NCBI GenBank assembly: GCA_947483545.1
Contig: CANKNP010000135.1
Location: 1-12,272 of the forward strand
Origin: Deltaproteobacteria bacterium
Lineage (GTDB): Bacteria > Myxococcota > UBA796 > SXON01
Direction of reading: 5' to 3'
Length of the DNA stretch: 12,272 bases
Both the position numbers and the translations under genes were made by a program. The notes beneath the pieces were generated by a model that ran no database searches, was not told where the DNA came from, and saw nothing but the letters and a program-made list of their open reading frames with translations. Below, piece by piece: positions 6,521-12,272 of the stretch; within the stretch, counting starts at the first letter, position 1; the number at the start of each line of letters is the position of its first letter.

Positions 6521-7186
6521 TCACCCCCCCAACCCCAACCTCTCCGCGATCGCCGCCGCCTCCATGTCGTAGAACGCCCCGTCGTTCCCCCCGCCCCCCG
6601 GCAGCCGTCCAAGCAACTCCTCCCAGACAAGCCCGTGAAGCGCGAGCCACGTGGCGTATGCGGTGGCCACCATCGGGATGGGCAGCGCGCGCGCGATCGG
6701 CCCCAGCCGCGCGACCGCCTCGGGGTTGGCGTACGCCCGGGGCATCTTCAGTTGGCCCGTGGCCTCGGCGCGCCCGAGCAGATCCACGAAGATGTGGAGG
6801 CTTCGAATCGCCGCACCGGCGACCACCTCGATCGGCGCCCGGTACCCGGGAAAAATCGCGCCATGGATCAGGATGTACTCCTGGGGGCGCGCGATCGCCC
6901 AGCGTCGATAGGCACGGGCCAAGGCGACAAAGCGTGCGTCCAGGGCCTCGGGGGCCTCCGCTGCAGCGTCCTGCAGGGTCTGCCCCAACTCCTCGTAGGC
7001 ATCCGCGATCAAGCTCGTGACCAGCGCGTCCCGGCCGTCAAAGTAGCGGTAGAGCGCCGGCGTGGTCACGCCGATGGCCCGCGCGATGGCACCCAGCGAG
7101 AGCGCCGCAGCACCGTTCGCCTGGATGTGGGCGCGCGCCGCGGCTTTGATCGCGACGACCATGTCGGAGTGTCGGGTGTCGGGCAT
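6521..7186 (-). CDS. TetR/AcrR family transcriptional regulator with WHG-type C-terminal domain
   Basis: A 221-residue repressor-type protein. The N-terminal helix-turn-helix spans about residues 10-57: LSLGAIARAIGVTTPALYRYFDGRDALVTSLI is the classic TetR pattern, with the YRYF recognition helix. The helical ligand domain (about 65-215) contains RRWAIARPQEYILIHG and ATWLALHGLVWEE, resembling the WHG C-terminal domain. The ligand is unknown. ATG at 7186 is used, with GAGG shortly upstream; a second ATG at 7162 is possible. It starts 12 bp after the HTTM gene stop, so it is probably the last gene of that operon and may autoregulate it. The C-terminus (LPGGGGNDG...LGLGG) ends in a G/C-rich stretch shared with the stop region of the acyltransferase gene. 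Confidence 0.9.
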   Translation of the reverse strand: MPDTRHSDMVVAIKAAARAHIQANGAAALSLGAIARAIGVTTPALYRYFDGRDALVTSLIADAYEELGQTLQDAAAEAPEALDARFVALARAYRRWAIARPQEYILIHGAIFPGYRAPIEVVAGAAIRSLHIFVDLLGRAEATGQLKMPRAYANPEAVARLGPIARALPIPMVATAYATWLALHGLVWEELLGRLPGGGGNDGAFYDMEAAAIAERLGLGG

Positions 7187-7198
7187 CGCCCTCGGCCG

Positions 7199-8137
7199 CT
7201 ATCGCCGGGCCCACCAGCGGGCCAACTCCGCCGGATGAACCAGCGAGGGGTACAGCGCGAGCATCGCGTAGGGAAAAATGCCGAGCGTCATGGTGGCCGC
7301 GATGCCGATGTGAAGCCCGATGCCGAGCACCACCCACATGCGTAGCGGGCGCACCGTGTTGAAGAACGCTCGCAGCCGGCCCGGACGGGTGCGCGTGGCC
7401 CGAAACCAGTAGACCAGGGGGAGCAGCCCCGCGCTCCACTCGAACACCAACGTCGTGGCGGTCGCGAGCTGGGTGAGCGGGTAGACCTTCGAGAGCCAGT
7501 CAAAGCGCCAGGCGGCGATGGCGGGGTCTTGAAGGATCAAGTACAAGGCGGAGAAGCCCCCGAACGGCGTCCAGGAGATCGCGGTCTTCTGGATACCCGC
7601 GAAGAAGTACATCACGGAGAGCTGTAGGATCAGCAAGTGACGCGGCCATGCGGGGGCGATCGACCTTGTGCCGAAGAGCGCGCCGTCGAGACCCAGACGC
7701 CGCCCGCAGGCCGAGAAGGCCAGGATGAGCACGACGTTGCGGAGGAGCATGTCGATGCCGCGGTCGCCGAGGGGGAGCACCTGGGAGAGCTGGGCAGAGG
7801 TCAAAACCACGAGCAGCCCCGAGAGCGGGGTCAAAAACCCCGCCCCGAAGCAGACGAGCGCGCCCACCATCACGCGGAACAGCAGGCGAGCGCTGGTGGG
7901 ATCCGGGGGGAGGTGCTGGTAGACGAAGGGCACGGGGTTGCGGGTCAAGACGTCTGGGAACCCGCCGCCCTCTTGGGGGGTGAACAGCGCCTCCACCAGG
8001 TCCAAGTGCTGGATCCAGAGAAAGTCGAAGAGCAGGGTGCCCGCGATCAGGATGCGGACGATCGCGAGCACGACGGGATCCTCGTGGCGATCCCAGAGGG
8101 CGACCCAGGCCGCCCAGCGCGATCGAAGCAGGGTCAA
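7199..8137 (-). CDS. HTTM domain integral membrane protein (vitamin K gamma-carboxylase-like)
   Basis: A 312-residue multi-pass inner-membrane protein. Hydrophobic segments lie at roughly 22-42, 86-118, 130-146, 165-183, 222-246 and 266-300. HTTM hallmarks include an early VVLAIVRILIAGTLLFDFLW helix and LQLSVMYFFAGIQKTAISW (171-189), the family's Q-x3-x-Y-x2-AG-x-K-x6-W signature. The family is distantly related to vitamin K-dependent gamma-carboxylases, but bacterial functions are mostly unknown. The start is TTG at 8137, overlapping the previous stop as TTGA; no earlier start exists in frame. It has the membrane part only: the soluble C-terminal domain often fused to such proteins appears in the gene immediately upstream. 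Confidence 0.85.
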   Translation of the reverse strand: MTLLRSRWAAWVALWDRHEDPVVLAIVRILIAGTLLFDFLWIQHLDLVEALFTPQEGGGFPDVLTRNPVPFVYQHLPPDPTSARLLFRVMVGALVCFGAGFLTPLSGLLVVLTSAQLSQVLPLGDRGIDMLLRNVVLILAFSACGRRLGLDGALFGTRSIAPAWPRHLLILQLSVMYFFAGIQKTAISWTPFGGFSALYLILQDPAIAAWRFDWLSKVYPLTQLATATTLVFEWSAGLLPLVYWFRATRTRPGRLRAFFNTVRPLRMWVVLGIGLHIGIAATMTLGIFPYAMLALYPSLVHPAELARWWARR

Positions 8138-8802
8138 CGCGCCACCTGTGACCGGGTCCAGGAGCGCGCATGCCGCAGGAGGTCAACCGGCGCTTCCGGC
8201 GGCTTGCCAGGCGGGACCGTATGAAACCGCCGAAACGAGACCCGCACGATCTGCACCCCTGGATCCTGCGCGCAGGCCTGCTTCGCGATCCAGCGGGTCA
8301 TGTTGTTCCAGCTCGCGCCCGGCTTGCTGGTCTGCCCGTCGTACACACCCCGCACCCGCCGGTAGGTGAGCACATCCCGCGACCAGGCGTAGGCCGGATC
8401 CAGACCGGCGTACCACAGCTCCCAGTCGGCGGACTTGGAGCGTCGAACCTCCACGATCAACTGGTGGGGGAACGTGTCGGGGTAGGTGAAAAGCCCCCAA
8501 GACTGCCCGATGCCGAAGACCCCGAGGAACGGCTGCAGGGGCTTGAGCGTGTAGTCGTTGACGGACACCCACATGCTGCCCGTCGTGAACAAGACGTCCA
8601 CCAGCTCCTCGTGGGTCAACTCCAGGCCGATCTTCGACAACAAGCCGCGTTGAACCGCCAGCTCCTCCCTCGCCACTGGCTCCTCAAACGACGAGCGCTT
8701 GATGCTGCGCGGGATCGGGAGCGCAGCGACGCCCTCGATGACCAGCACGATCGTCAGCAGCGCCGCGCGGATCGAGGCCCACGCGATCCGGGGCTGCCTC
8801 AC
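8134..8802 (-). CDS. Membrane-anchored protein with soluble domain resembling the HTTM-protein tail
   Basis: A 222-residue protein with one N-terminal membrane segment (about 9-30, RAALLTIVLVIEGVAALPIP) and then a soluble domain probably on the periplasmic side. FGIGQSWGLFTYPDTFPHQL (96-115) resembles the Q-x-W-x-MF-x-P motif found after the membrane part of HTTM/gamma-carboxylase-like proteins. The rest (ADWELWYAGLDPAY, MTRWIAKQACAQDPG, VSFRRFHTVPPGKPPE) also fits that type of beta-rich tail. I chose GTG at 8802: it overlaps the greB stop as GTGA and places the TM segment at the N-terminus. Its own stop overlaps the HTTM start as TTGA, so the two proteins are made in coupled fashion and probably form a complex. 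I do not recognise a named family; the tail similarity is by eye. Confidence 0.75.
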   Translation of the reverse strand: MRQPRIAWASIRAALLTIVLVIEGVAALPIPRSIKRSSFEEPVAREELAVQRGLLSKIGLELTHEELVDVLFTTGSMWVSVNDYTLKPLQPFLGVFGIGQSWGLFTYPDTFPHQLIVEVRRSKSADWELWYAGLDPAYAWSRDVLTYRRVRGVYDGQTSKPGASWNNMTRWIAKQACAQDPGVQIVRVSFRRFHTVPPGKPPEAPVDLLRHARSWTRSQVAR

Positions 8803-9269
8803 CGGGGAAAACGGACGGCCGTGACGGAGATCTCCCGCTTCCCGCGCGGGCTCTCGAACGTCACGGCATCGCCGGGCGACTTGCCGAGCAGGGCTTGCCC
8901 GAGCGGCGACACGTAGCTGATCACGTGGTTCTCCATGTCCACCTCGTCCTCGCCCCGCACGGTCCACGTCTGCTCGCGCCCGTCCTCGTCCTCGATGTCC
9001 ACCGACGCCCCGAACCGCACGATCTCGCCGGTGAACTTCGTCGCGTCCACCACCTCGATCTTCTCGAGCCGGGTCCGCAGGAAGTGCAGCCGCTTGTCGA
9101 TCTCCCGCAGCCGCCGCTTGCCGTAGAGGTACTCCGAGTTCTCGGACCGATCCCCCAACGAGGCCGCGTAGGCGACCTCGCTGGTGATGCGCGGCCGCTC
9201 GGTGTTGTGCAGCCAGTTGTACTCGTCCACGATCTTCTTGTAGCCTTCGGGCGTGATGTAAACGGCCAT
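8799..9269 (-). CDS. greB: Transcription elongation factor GreB
   Basis: A 156-residue protein, close to E. coli GreB in length. The N-terminal coiled coil (about 1-75) starts YITPEGYKKIVDEYNWL and carries the tip motif ASLGDRSENSEY, with the acidic pair D40 and E43 that reaches the RNA polymerase active site to stimulate cleavage of backtracked RNA. KRRLREIDKRLHFLRTRLEK is the typical returning helix. The C-terminal FKBP-like domain (about 80-156) includes SYVSPLGQALLGKSPGDAV, the usual Gre signature. The WLHN and ERP spacing and the basic YGKRRLREIDKR stretch favour GreB over GreA. ATG at 9269 is fixed by AAGGAG 5 nt upstream and by TGATG overlap with the lipoprotein gene. Placement inside an envelope-protein operon is unusual. 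Confidence 0.93.
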   Translation of the reverse strand: MAVYITPEGYKKIVDEYNWLHNTERPRITSEVAYAASLGDRSENSEYLYGKRRLREIDKRLHFLRTRLEKIEVVDATKFTGEIVRFGASVDIEDEDGREQTWTVRGEDEVDMENHVISYVSPLGQALLGKSPGDAVTFESPRGKREISVTAVRFPR

Positions 9270-10009
9270 CAGGGCTCCTTCTTGGCGGCGTCGTCCGCCG
9301 CGATTTTAGCCTTGCTTCCTGGCGAGATCGTCATCGGCAGGGCCAACTGGGCGTAGTCACCGTCCGGATCCGTAGCGACGATGGCCACGTTGTACTTCCC
9401 CCCGGGCTCGGTCTCGGTGCCGACGTACCGCATCAGGCCGGACGTTGCGTCGATGGTCATGCCCGCGGGCGCACCAAGCATCGTCCAGGTGATGGCGCCG
9501 CCGTCAGGATCATGGGCGCGCATCCGGACGTTGTCGAGCTTGTTGATCTGGTTGGCTGACGTGTCCATCACCGGCGGCAGGCCGCGCACGAAGACCTCGA
9601 TGCTCACGGGCTCAGAGTCCTGGGCGTCGTCTCGAGCTGTGACGGTCAGGGTCACCCTGTCGCCCTTGTGGAGGACCTCGGGGTGAAAGGTGTGCGTGTG
9701 CTCGGTGAGATCCTCCAGATCGTTGACCTTCCACGTGTAGTTGTAGGTCATCCCGACGCCTTCGGGATCCTCGGCCTCGACCTCTACATGAATGCTGTCG
9801 CCGAAATTCGGCTCTTTCGGGGTGACGCGCAGCTGGTTGATCTTCGGCGGGCGGTTCTCCGGCGGCGGAGGGTCGGGCGGGGTGCGCGGGGCCGGGGTCG
9901 GGAGGGTCTCCTGCTGAGCTGTCGCCGGCGCCTTCGCGGCGGGCGGTGGTGGCGGCGCGGCATCGCAGCCGACGTGGGCAAGCATGAGGATCGAGGCGAC
10001 GAGTGGCAT
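9269..10009 (-). CDS. Putative lipoprotein with two Ig-like/cadherin-like domains
   Basis: A 246-residue exported protein. The N-terminus MPLVASILMLAHVGCDAA gives a short hydrophobic segment ending at Cys15, a probable lipid-attachment site, although HVGC departs from the standard L-A/S-G/A-C lipobox and no Lys/Arg precedes it. Residues 18-55 are a Pro/Ala/Thr-rich spacer typical of surface lipoproteins. Residues about 56-145 (INQLRVTPKEP, VEVEAEDPEG, VTLTVTARDDAQD) and about 148-230 (VRMRAHDPDGGAITWTML, GMTIDATSGLMRY, NVAIVATDPDGD) read as two Ig-like folds; the second resembles the He_PIG/cadherin-like type with DPDG motifs that often bind calcium. ATG at 10009 is supported by GGAG 5 nt upstream. 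It is the first gene of the greB-HTTM-TetR block. The ligand is unknown. Confidence 0.8.
   Translation of the reverse strand: MPLVASILMLAHVGCDAAPPPPPAAKAPATAQQETLPTPAPRTPPDPPPPENRPPKINQLRVTPKEPNFGDSIHVEVEAEDPEGVGMTYNYTWKVNDLEDLTEHTHTFHPEVLHKGDRVTLTVTARDDAQDSEPVSIEVFVRGLPPVMDTSANQINKLDNVRMRAHDPDGGAITWTMLGAPAGMTIDATSGLMRYVGTETEPGGKYNVAIVATDPDGDYAQLALPMTISPGSKAKIAADDAAKKEP
9275..9280 (-). promoter_or_regulatory. Ribosome binding site (AAGGAG) of greB
   Basis: AAGGAG sits in the last codons of the upstream lipoprotein gene (KKEP-stop), 5 nt before the greB ATG at 9269, which overlaps the TGA as TGATG. The arrangement is nearly identical to that at 5082-5093. Confidence 0.75.
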
Positions 10010-10039
10010 GGGGACTCCGTAGACGGCGGCGAGACCGTG

Positions 10040-10045
10040 AGTATA
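10040..10045 (-). promoter_or_regulatory. Possible -10 box for the lipoprotein-greB operon
   Basis: TATACT on the minus strand lies 30 bp before the ATG at 10009, inside the 52-bp gap (10010-10061) between divergent genes. A start site about 7 nt downstream would leave a short leader that includes the GGAG. On the plus strand the overlapping TATATG (10042-10047) could serve the divergent gene. No convincing -35 box was found for either. Confidence 0.35.
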
Positions 10046-10061
10046 TGCAGCGTTGTCCCCC

Positions 10062-10586
10062 ATGGCGCTCTCCCTTACTTTCCTCGGACGATGCGGTGAT
10101 CGCTGGCGCGTGCGGGTGGACGCTTGCCTGGGCGAGCGCCCTCGTGGGCTCACCATCGGCCTCGTGAGCGGCAGCGGCAGGCCGCTCGGCCCCGCGGTCG
10201 TCGGTCCCGTGGAGTTCGAGTCGTGGGTCGCCGAGCTGCGCGGGCCGGGAACGCTGCCCTCGGATGCCGTGGTGCGCGCGACGATGGACGGTGCATCGGG
10301 CGAGCTTGTGGAGGCCACCGTGCCCGTGCGGGCGCGAAAGGGCGTTCACGCTTGGCTCCACGCAGACCACGTCCTGCCGCTGGCGGCGCGCCCCAAGCCG
10401 AGCGCGTTGACGAAGAAAGAGACCTCCCGGCTCGCTGCGGCCCTCGGGTGGCTCTGCGGTTGCCCGGAGAACGACCCCCCGCGTCCGGCCAACGGTTGTC
10501 CCGATGAACTCGCCAGCCTGTTGGCCGACTTTGACGTCGATGCGGCGACTTTGGACGCGGAGACGATCGCGCGGATGCGGCGGTAG
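10062..10586 (+). CDS. Conserved-looking hypothetical protein, 174 aa
   Basis: Function not recognised. A 174-residue protein with no signal peptide or membrane helix. The N-terminal half (1-105) looks beta-rich: SLTFLGRCGDRWRVRVDAC, GLTIGLVSGSG, AVVRATMDGASGELVEATVPV, KGVHAWLHADHVLPL. It is followed by a charged joint (ALTKKETSRLAAALGW) and a short cysteine-bearing segment, CGCPENDPPRPANGC, with three Cys spaced x-12 that might bind metal or form disulfides. The C-terminal 30 residues are acidic and helical. Codon use (G/C at third positions) matches its neighbours, and the strand opposite offers no better gene. ATG at 10062 is used; TTG at 10053 would add three residues. It is divergent from the lipoprotein gene and ends exactly where a tandem repeat begins. 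Confidence 0.65.
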   Translation: MALSLTFLGRCGDRWRVRVDACLGERPRGLTIGLVSGSGRPLGPAVVGPVEFESWVAELRGPGTLPSDAVVRATMDGASGELVEATVPVRARKGVHAWLHADHVLPLAARPKPSALTKKETSRLAAALGWLCGCPENDPPRPANGCPDELASLLADFDVDAATLDAETIARMRR

Positions 10587-10686
10587 GGGCGGCCCCCGCG
10601 CTGGGTTGGGCCCGGCCCGGAGGGGCGGTCCGCCCAAGGTTGGGCCCGGCCCGGAGGGGCGGTCCGCGCTGGGTTGGGCCCGGCCC
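10585..10686. repeat. 34-bp GC-rich tandem repeat array
   Basis: Two consecutive copies (10604-10637 and 10638-10671) share their first 30 bases, starting GGTTGGGCCCGGCCCGGAGG. A third copy begins at 10672 with 15 identical bases. A truncated upstream piece (10585-10603, AGGGGCGG...CCGCGCTG) resembles the tail of the unit and overlaps the TAG stop of the preceding gene. The unit contains the palindrome GGGCCC and is almost purely G/C. Confidence 0.9.
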
Positions 10687-10786
10687 CGCGTGGCCGCCCT
10701 GCTCAACGTACTGCGGGCATTGAACCTACGGGAGGGCCTTCGCATGGGCGTGGCGATCGCAAGCCCCCCTCCGTCGCTCCGCGACA

Positions 10787-10806
10787 CCTCCCCCCGAAGG
10801 GGGAGG
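10787..10806. terminator. Perfect 8-bp hairpin between convergent genes
   Basis: CCTCCCCC (10787-10794) and GGGGGAGG (10799-10806) pair perfectly around a CGAA loop. It lies between the convergent hypothetical-protein and acyltransferase genes, so it could act as a bidirectional terminator, although no T tract follows on either strand. The rest of the 289-bp gap (10587-10875) holds only the repeats listed here; I see no gene in it. Confidence 0.5.
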
Positions 10807-10850
10807 GAAGACGCGAAGCTCGCAGCCCGGCGAAGGGGGAGGGAAGACGC
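10795..10850. repeat. 20-bp direct repeat with 36-bp period
   Basis: The 20-mer CGAAGGGGGAGGGAAGACGC occurs at 10795-10814 and again, identically, at 10831-10850. The first copy contributes the loop and right arm of the adjacent hairpin; the second lacks the matching left arm. Confidence 0.9.
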
Positions 10851-10852
10851 CC

Positions 10853-10873
10853 GTAGCCCGTAGCCTGTAGCCC
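10853..10873. repeat. Heptamer tandem repeat (GTAGCCY x3)
   Basis: GTAGCCC, GTAGCCT and GTAGCCC follow each other at 10853, 10860 and 10867, ending 3 bases before the stop codon of the convergent acyltransferase gene. This is a small simple-sequence repeat with slippage potential; no function is visible. Confidence 0.85.
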
Positions 10874-10875
10874 CC

Positions 10876-11754
10876 TCACCCCCCCCGCATCCTCCGATCC
10901 ACCAGGGTCATCGCGTAGTGCCCCGGCCGGCGCCGCACATCGGCCTCCAACGCGGCCAGTTGGGCCGTCGCGTCGTCTTGGCTGACCTCGATTCTCGCCT
11001 GGTGGGTCTTGTCCCGTCGCCGTTCCATGTGCAGCAGGTACGTCGGATGCCGTGTGGCAAGGGCAAACGGCAACGTGGGCAGATCGGTAGGCTGACCGAA
11101 CAGGGTCCCCGCGCGCTGGTCTTGAAACCCCGGGTCATCGACCCCGAGCAGCGCCAGACCTCCCCCCCCCAGGTGCCGCTCCAGCGCTTCCTCGTCCTCC
11201 AACCACCGGAACGGCAGCGTGTTCTCCTCCCGTCGCCGCGTCTTCGCCTCCCACCGGTTCAGCCAGGTGGCCCGCGCCGCACCCTTCCCCTGCGCCGGCA
11301 GCCCTCGGCGGCCGAAAATACCTACCCAGCCCGGCTCTCGCCCCTCGGAGAGCGCCCACGCCGCCATCTTCCGGCTCCCCGCCGCGAGGTGCAAGACCAC
11401 GCCCCCCCCGCCCAACTCCCCCTCCAGCCGCACCCACGCCTCGACCGGCGCGCGCTCGCGTACCAGCTGGGGAAGCACGACCTCTTCGAGGCGTGCCTGC
11501 ATCCACAGGTCCCAGGCCTCCCGGGCGGCCGCTCGCGCCGCTGGCGGATTCAGCCCGAAGGTGCGTTGAAGTTCCTCCTCCAGCCACACGGTCCGCCCCT
11601 TCGAGAGCGCAGCCTCCACATGCCAGCCCAACCCCGCCAGGAGCCGCAGCACCTCGGGCTCATCGCTCGGCAGCGCCCCCCGAAAACACACCCAAAATGT
11701 AGCCCGGGCCGCATCCAGGAGAAACTGGGCGCGTGGGGGATGGATGCCTGTCAT
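10876..11754 (-). CDS. LpxL/HtrB-like lysophospholipid acyltransferase family protein with altered catalytic motif
   Basis: A 292-residue protein resembling lipid A/lysophospholipid acyltransferases. VLRLLAGLGWHVEAALSKGRTVWLEEELQRTFGL (35-68) and the ARAAAREAWDLWMQARLEE helix match the N-terminal half of LpxL-type proteins. GGGGVVLHLAAGSRKMAAWALSEG (115-138) sits where these enzymes have a-H-x-G-N-W-E/D-L: the catalytic His aligns with Ala124 and the acidic residue with Lys129. LGGGGLALLGVDDPGFQDQ and GTLFGQPTDLPTLPFALATRHPTYLL match the later D-Q...FG-x-P...PA-LA motifs. The C-terminal RRRPGHYAMTLVDRRMRG matches the family's closing segment. It may be inactive or use other residues. ATG at 11754 is chosen; GTG at 11799 would overlap the divergent dehydrogenase gene. 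It is convergent with the 174-residue protein. Confidence 0.7.
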   Translation of the reverse strand: MTGIHPPRAQFLLDAARATFWVCFRGALPSDEPEVLRLLAGLGWHVEAALSKGRTVWLEEELQRTFGLNPPAARAAAREAWDLWMQARLEEVVLPQLVRERAPVEAWVRLEGELGGGGVVLHLAAGSRKMAAWALSEGREPGWVGIFGRRGLPAQGKGAARATWLNRWEAKTRRREENTLPFRWLEDEEALERHLGGGGLALLGVDDPGFQDQRAGTLFGQPTDLPTLPFALATRHPTYLLHMERRRDKTHQARIEVSQDDATAQLAALEADVRRRPGHYAMTLVDRRMRGG

Positions 11755-11787
11755 CGCGAGATAGGCGTGCGCCGCAACGGAGACCCC

Positions 11788-12272
11788 ATGGCCGCACACA
11801 TGACCGCGCTCACTTTCGACTCGGCGCGAGACGGCTGGGCCACCTCCACCGGGCTCGTAAAGGAGCAGGTACCGGTACCTGAGCTCACCGCCGCGGACGA
11901 AGTGCTCATCCGCGTGAAGTATGCCGGCTTCTGCGGATCGGACCGCGGCATCTGGTGGCGCAAGGCGTTTGGCGACATGATCCTTTCAAGCTTGGCAGAG
12001 GAGCAGCGAACCCGCCGGGTCGTCGGGCACGAGCTGCTCGGGGAGATCGTCGAGGTCGGGCCTCTGGCGGCCGCGAAGTTCGGATATCGCACCGGCGACG
12101 TCGTCTCCACCGAGTCGCACATCATCTGCGAGACCTGCTACCAGTGCCGTGCGGGCGACGTGCATGTGTGCGCCAAGGACAAGATCATCGGCATCTCCAT
12201 GGACGGCTGCTTCGCCGAGTACCTGAAGCTGCCCGCCAAGAGCTTGTGGAAGACCGATCTCGAGCGGATCCG
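11788..12272 (+). CDS. Zinc-dependent alcohol dehydrogenase, threonine-dehydrogenase-like (partial, C-terminus off the window)
   Basis: The first 161 codons of a medium-chain zinc dehydrogenase. The GroES-like domain shows YAGFCGSD with the catalytic zinc ligand Cys49, then VVGHELLGEIVEVG with His81-Glu82. The structural zinc lobe has four cysteines spaced C-x2-C-x2-C-x7-C at 114, 117, 120 and 128. DGCFAEYLKLPAKSLWKT (139-156) resembles the GAFAEY-x3-PA segment of L-threonine 3-dehydrogenase and sorbitol dehydrogenase relatives. The NAD-binding domain lies beyond the right edge, so the cofactor and substrate cannot be judged. ATG at 11788 has GGAG 5 nt upstream; a second in-frame ATG at 11800 would begin MTALTFD, the commoner N-terminus of this type. 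The gap to the divergent acyltransferase start is only 33 bp. Confidence 0.9.
   Translation, partial: MAAHMTALTFDSARDGWATSTGLVKEQVPVPELTAADEVLIRVKYAGFCGSDRGIWWRKAFGDMILSSLAEEQRTRRVVGHELLGEIVEVGPLAAAKFGYRTGDVVSTESHIICETCYQCRAGDVHVCAKDKIIGISMDGCFAEYLKLPAKSLWKTDLERI

Noticed and set aside
8803..8967. N-terminal extension of the one-TM protein upstream of GTG 8802
   Set aside because: It would overlap greB extensively and is Arg/Ala-rich; the GTGA overlap and TM placement support 8802.
10010..10063. Alternative start of the lipoprotein at ATG 10063
   Set aside because: It has no Shine-Dalgarno, would bury the GGAG site in the coding region, overlaps the divergent gene's start and puts a polar stretch ahead of the signal segment.
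10504..10863. Plus-strand frame continuing through the repeat region
   Set aside because: It is out of frame with the 174-residue gene and its codons track the repeats and hairpin; the product is low-complexity.
10585..10873. CRISPR array
   Set aside because: The repeats are contiguous or only 36 bp apart without unique spacers, G/C homopolymeric in character, and no cas gene is nearby.
11755..11799. GTG start at 11799 for the acyltransferase
   Set aside because: It would overlap the start of the divergent dehydrogenase gene; the ATG at 11754 gives a family-typical N-terminus.

Overview
The window is very GC-rich, with strong G/C bias at third codon positions, many TTG and GTG starts, and tightly overlapping genes. 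Together with the gene families present (DUF507, an HTTM-domain protein, GreB, an outer-membrane barrel, Ig-like surface proteins and an LpxL-like acyltransferase), this suggests a Gram-negative deltaproteobacterium-type organism, most likely Myxococcota or a relative. That placement is inference. No rRNA, tRNA, CRISPR array, transposase or phage gene was seen; it reads as a chromosomal segment.

Left block (1-5771, all minus strand, transcribed right to left): a Crp/Fnr-type regulator comes first. It is stop-start coupled (TGATG, with AAGGAG just upstream) to a 908-residue protein whose centre looks like a class III nucleotidyl cyclase that has lost its catalytic residues. Overlapping its 3' end is a small outer-membrane beta-barrel protein, then a DUF507 protein, then a geranylgeranyl-reductase-like FAD oxidoreductase that runs off the left edge. 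The regulator's own cyclic-nucleotide pocket lacks the usual Arg-Ser/Thr pair. The regulator and pseudo-cyclase make the most unusual unit in the window.

Middle (5845-6411, plus): a MobA/MocA-like nucleotidyltransferase is divergent from the regulator and ends in a hairpin that overlaps its stop codon.

Second minus-strand block (10009 down to 6521): an Ig-like-domain lipoprotein candidate, GreB, a one-TM protein with a soluble domain resembling the tail of HTTM/gamma-carboxylase-like proteins, an HTTM membrane protein and a TetR regulator. The first four are chained by overlapping stop-start codons (TGATG, GTGA, TTGA), and the TetR gene follows after 12 bp, so this looks like one operon mixing a transcription factor with envelope proteins.

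Right end: an unrecognised 174-residue protein (plus) is divergent from the lipoprotein gene. It is followed by a 289-bp convergent intergenic region packed with 34-bp tandem repeats, a perfect 8-bp-stem hairpin, a 20-bp direct repeat and a heptamer repeat. Beyond it lie an LpxL/HtrB-like acyltransferase (minus) with an apparently ruined H-x4-D/E motif and, divergent from that, the first half of a zinc-dependent threonine-dehydrogenase-like alcohol dehydrogenase that runs off the right edge.
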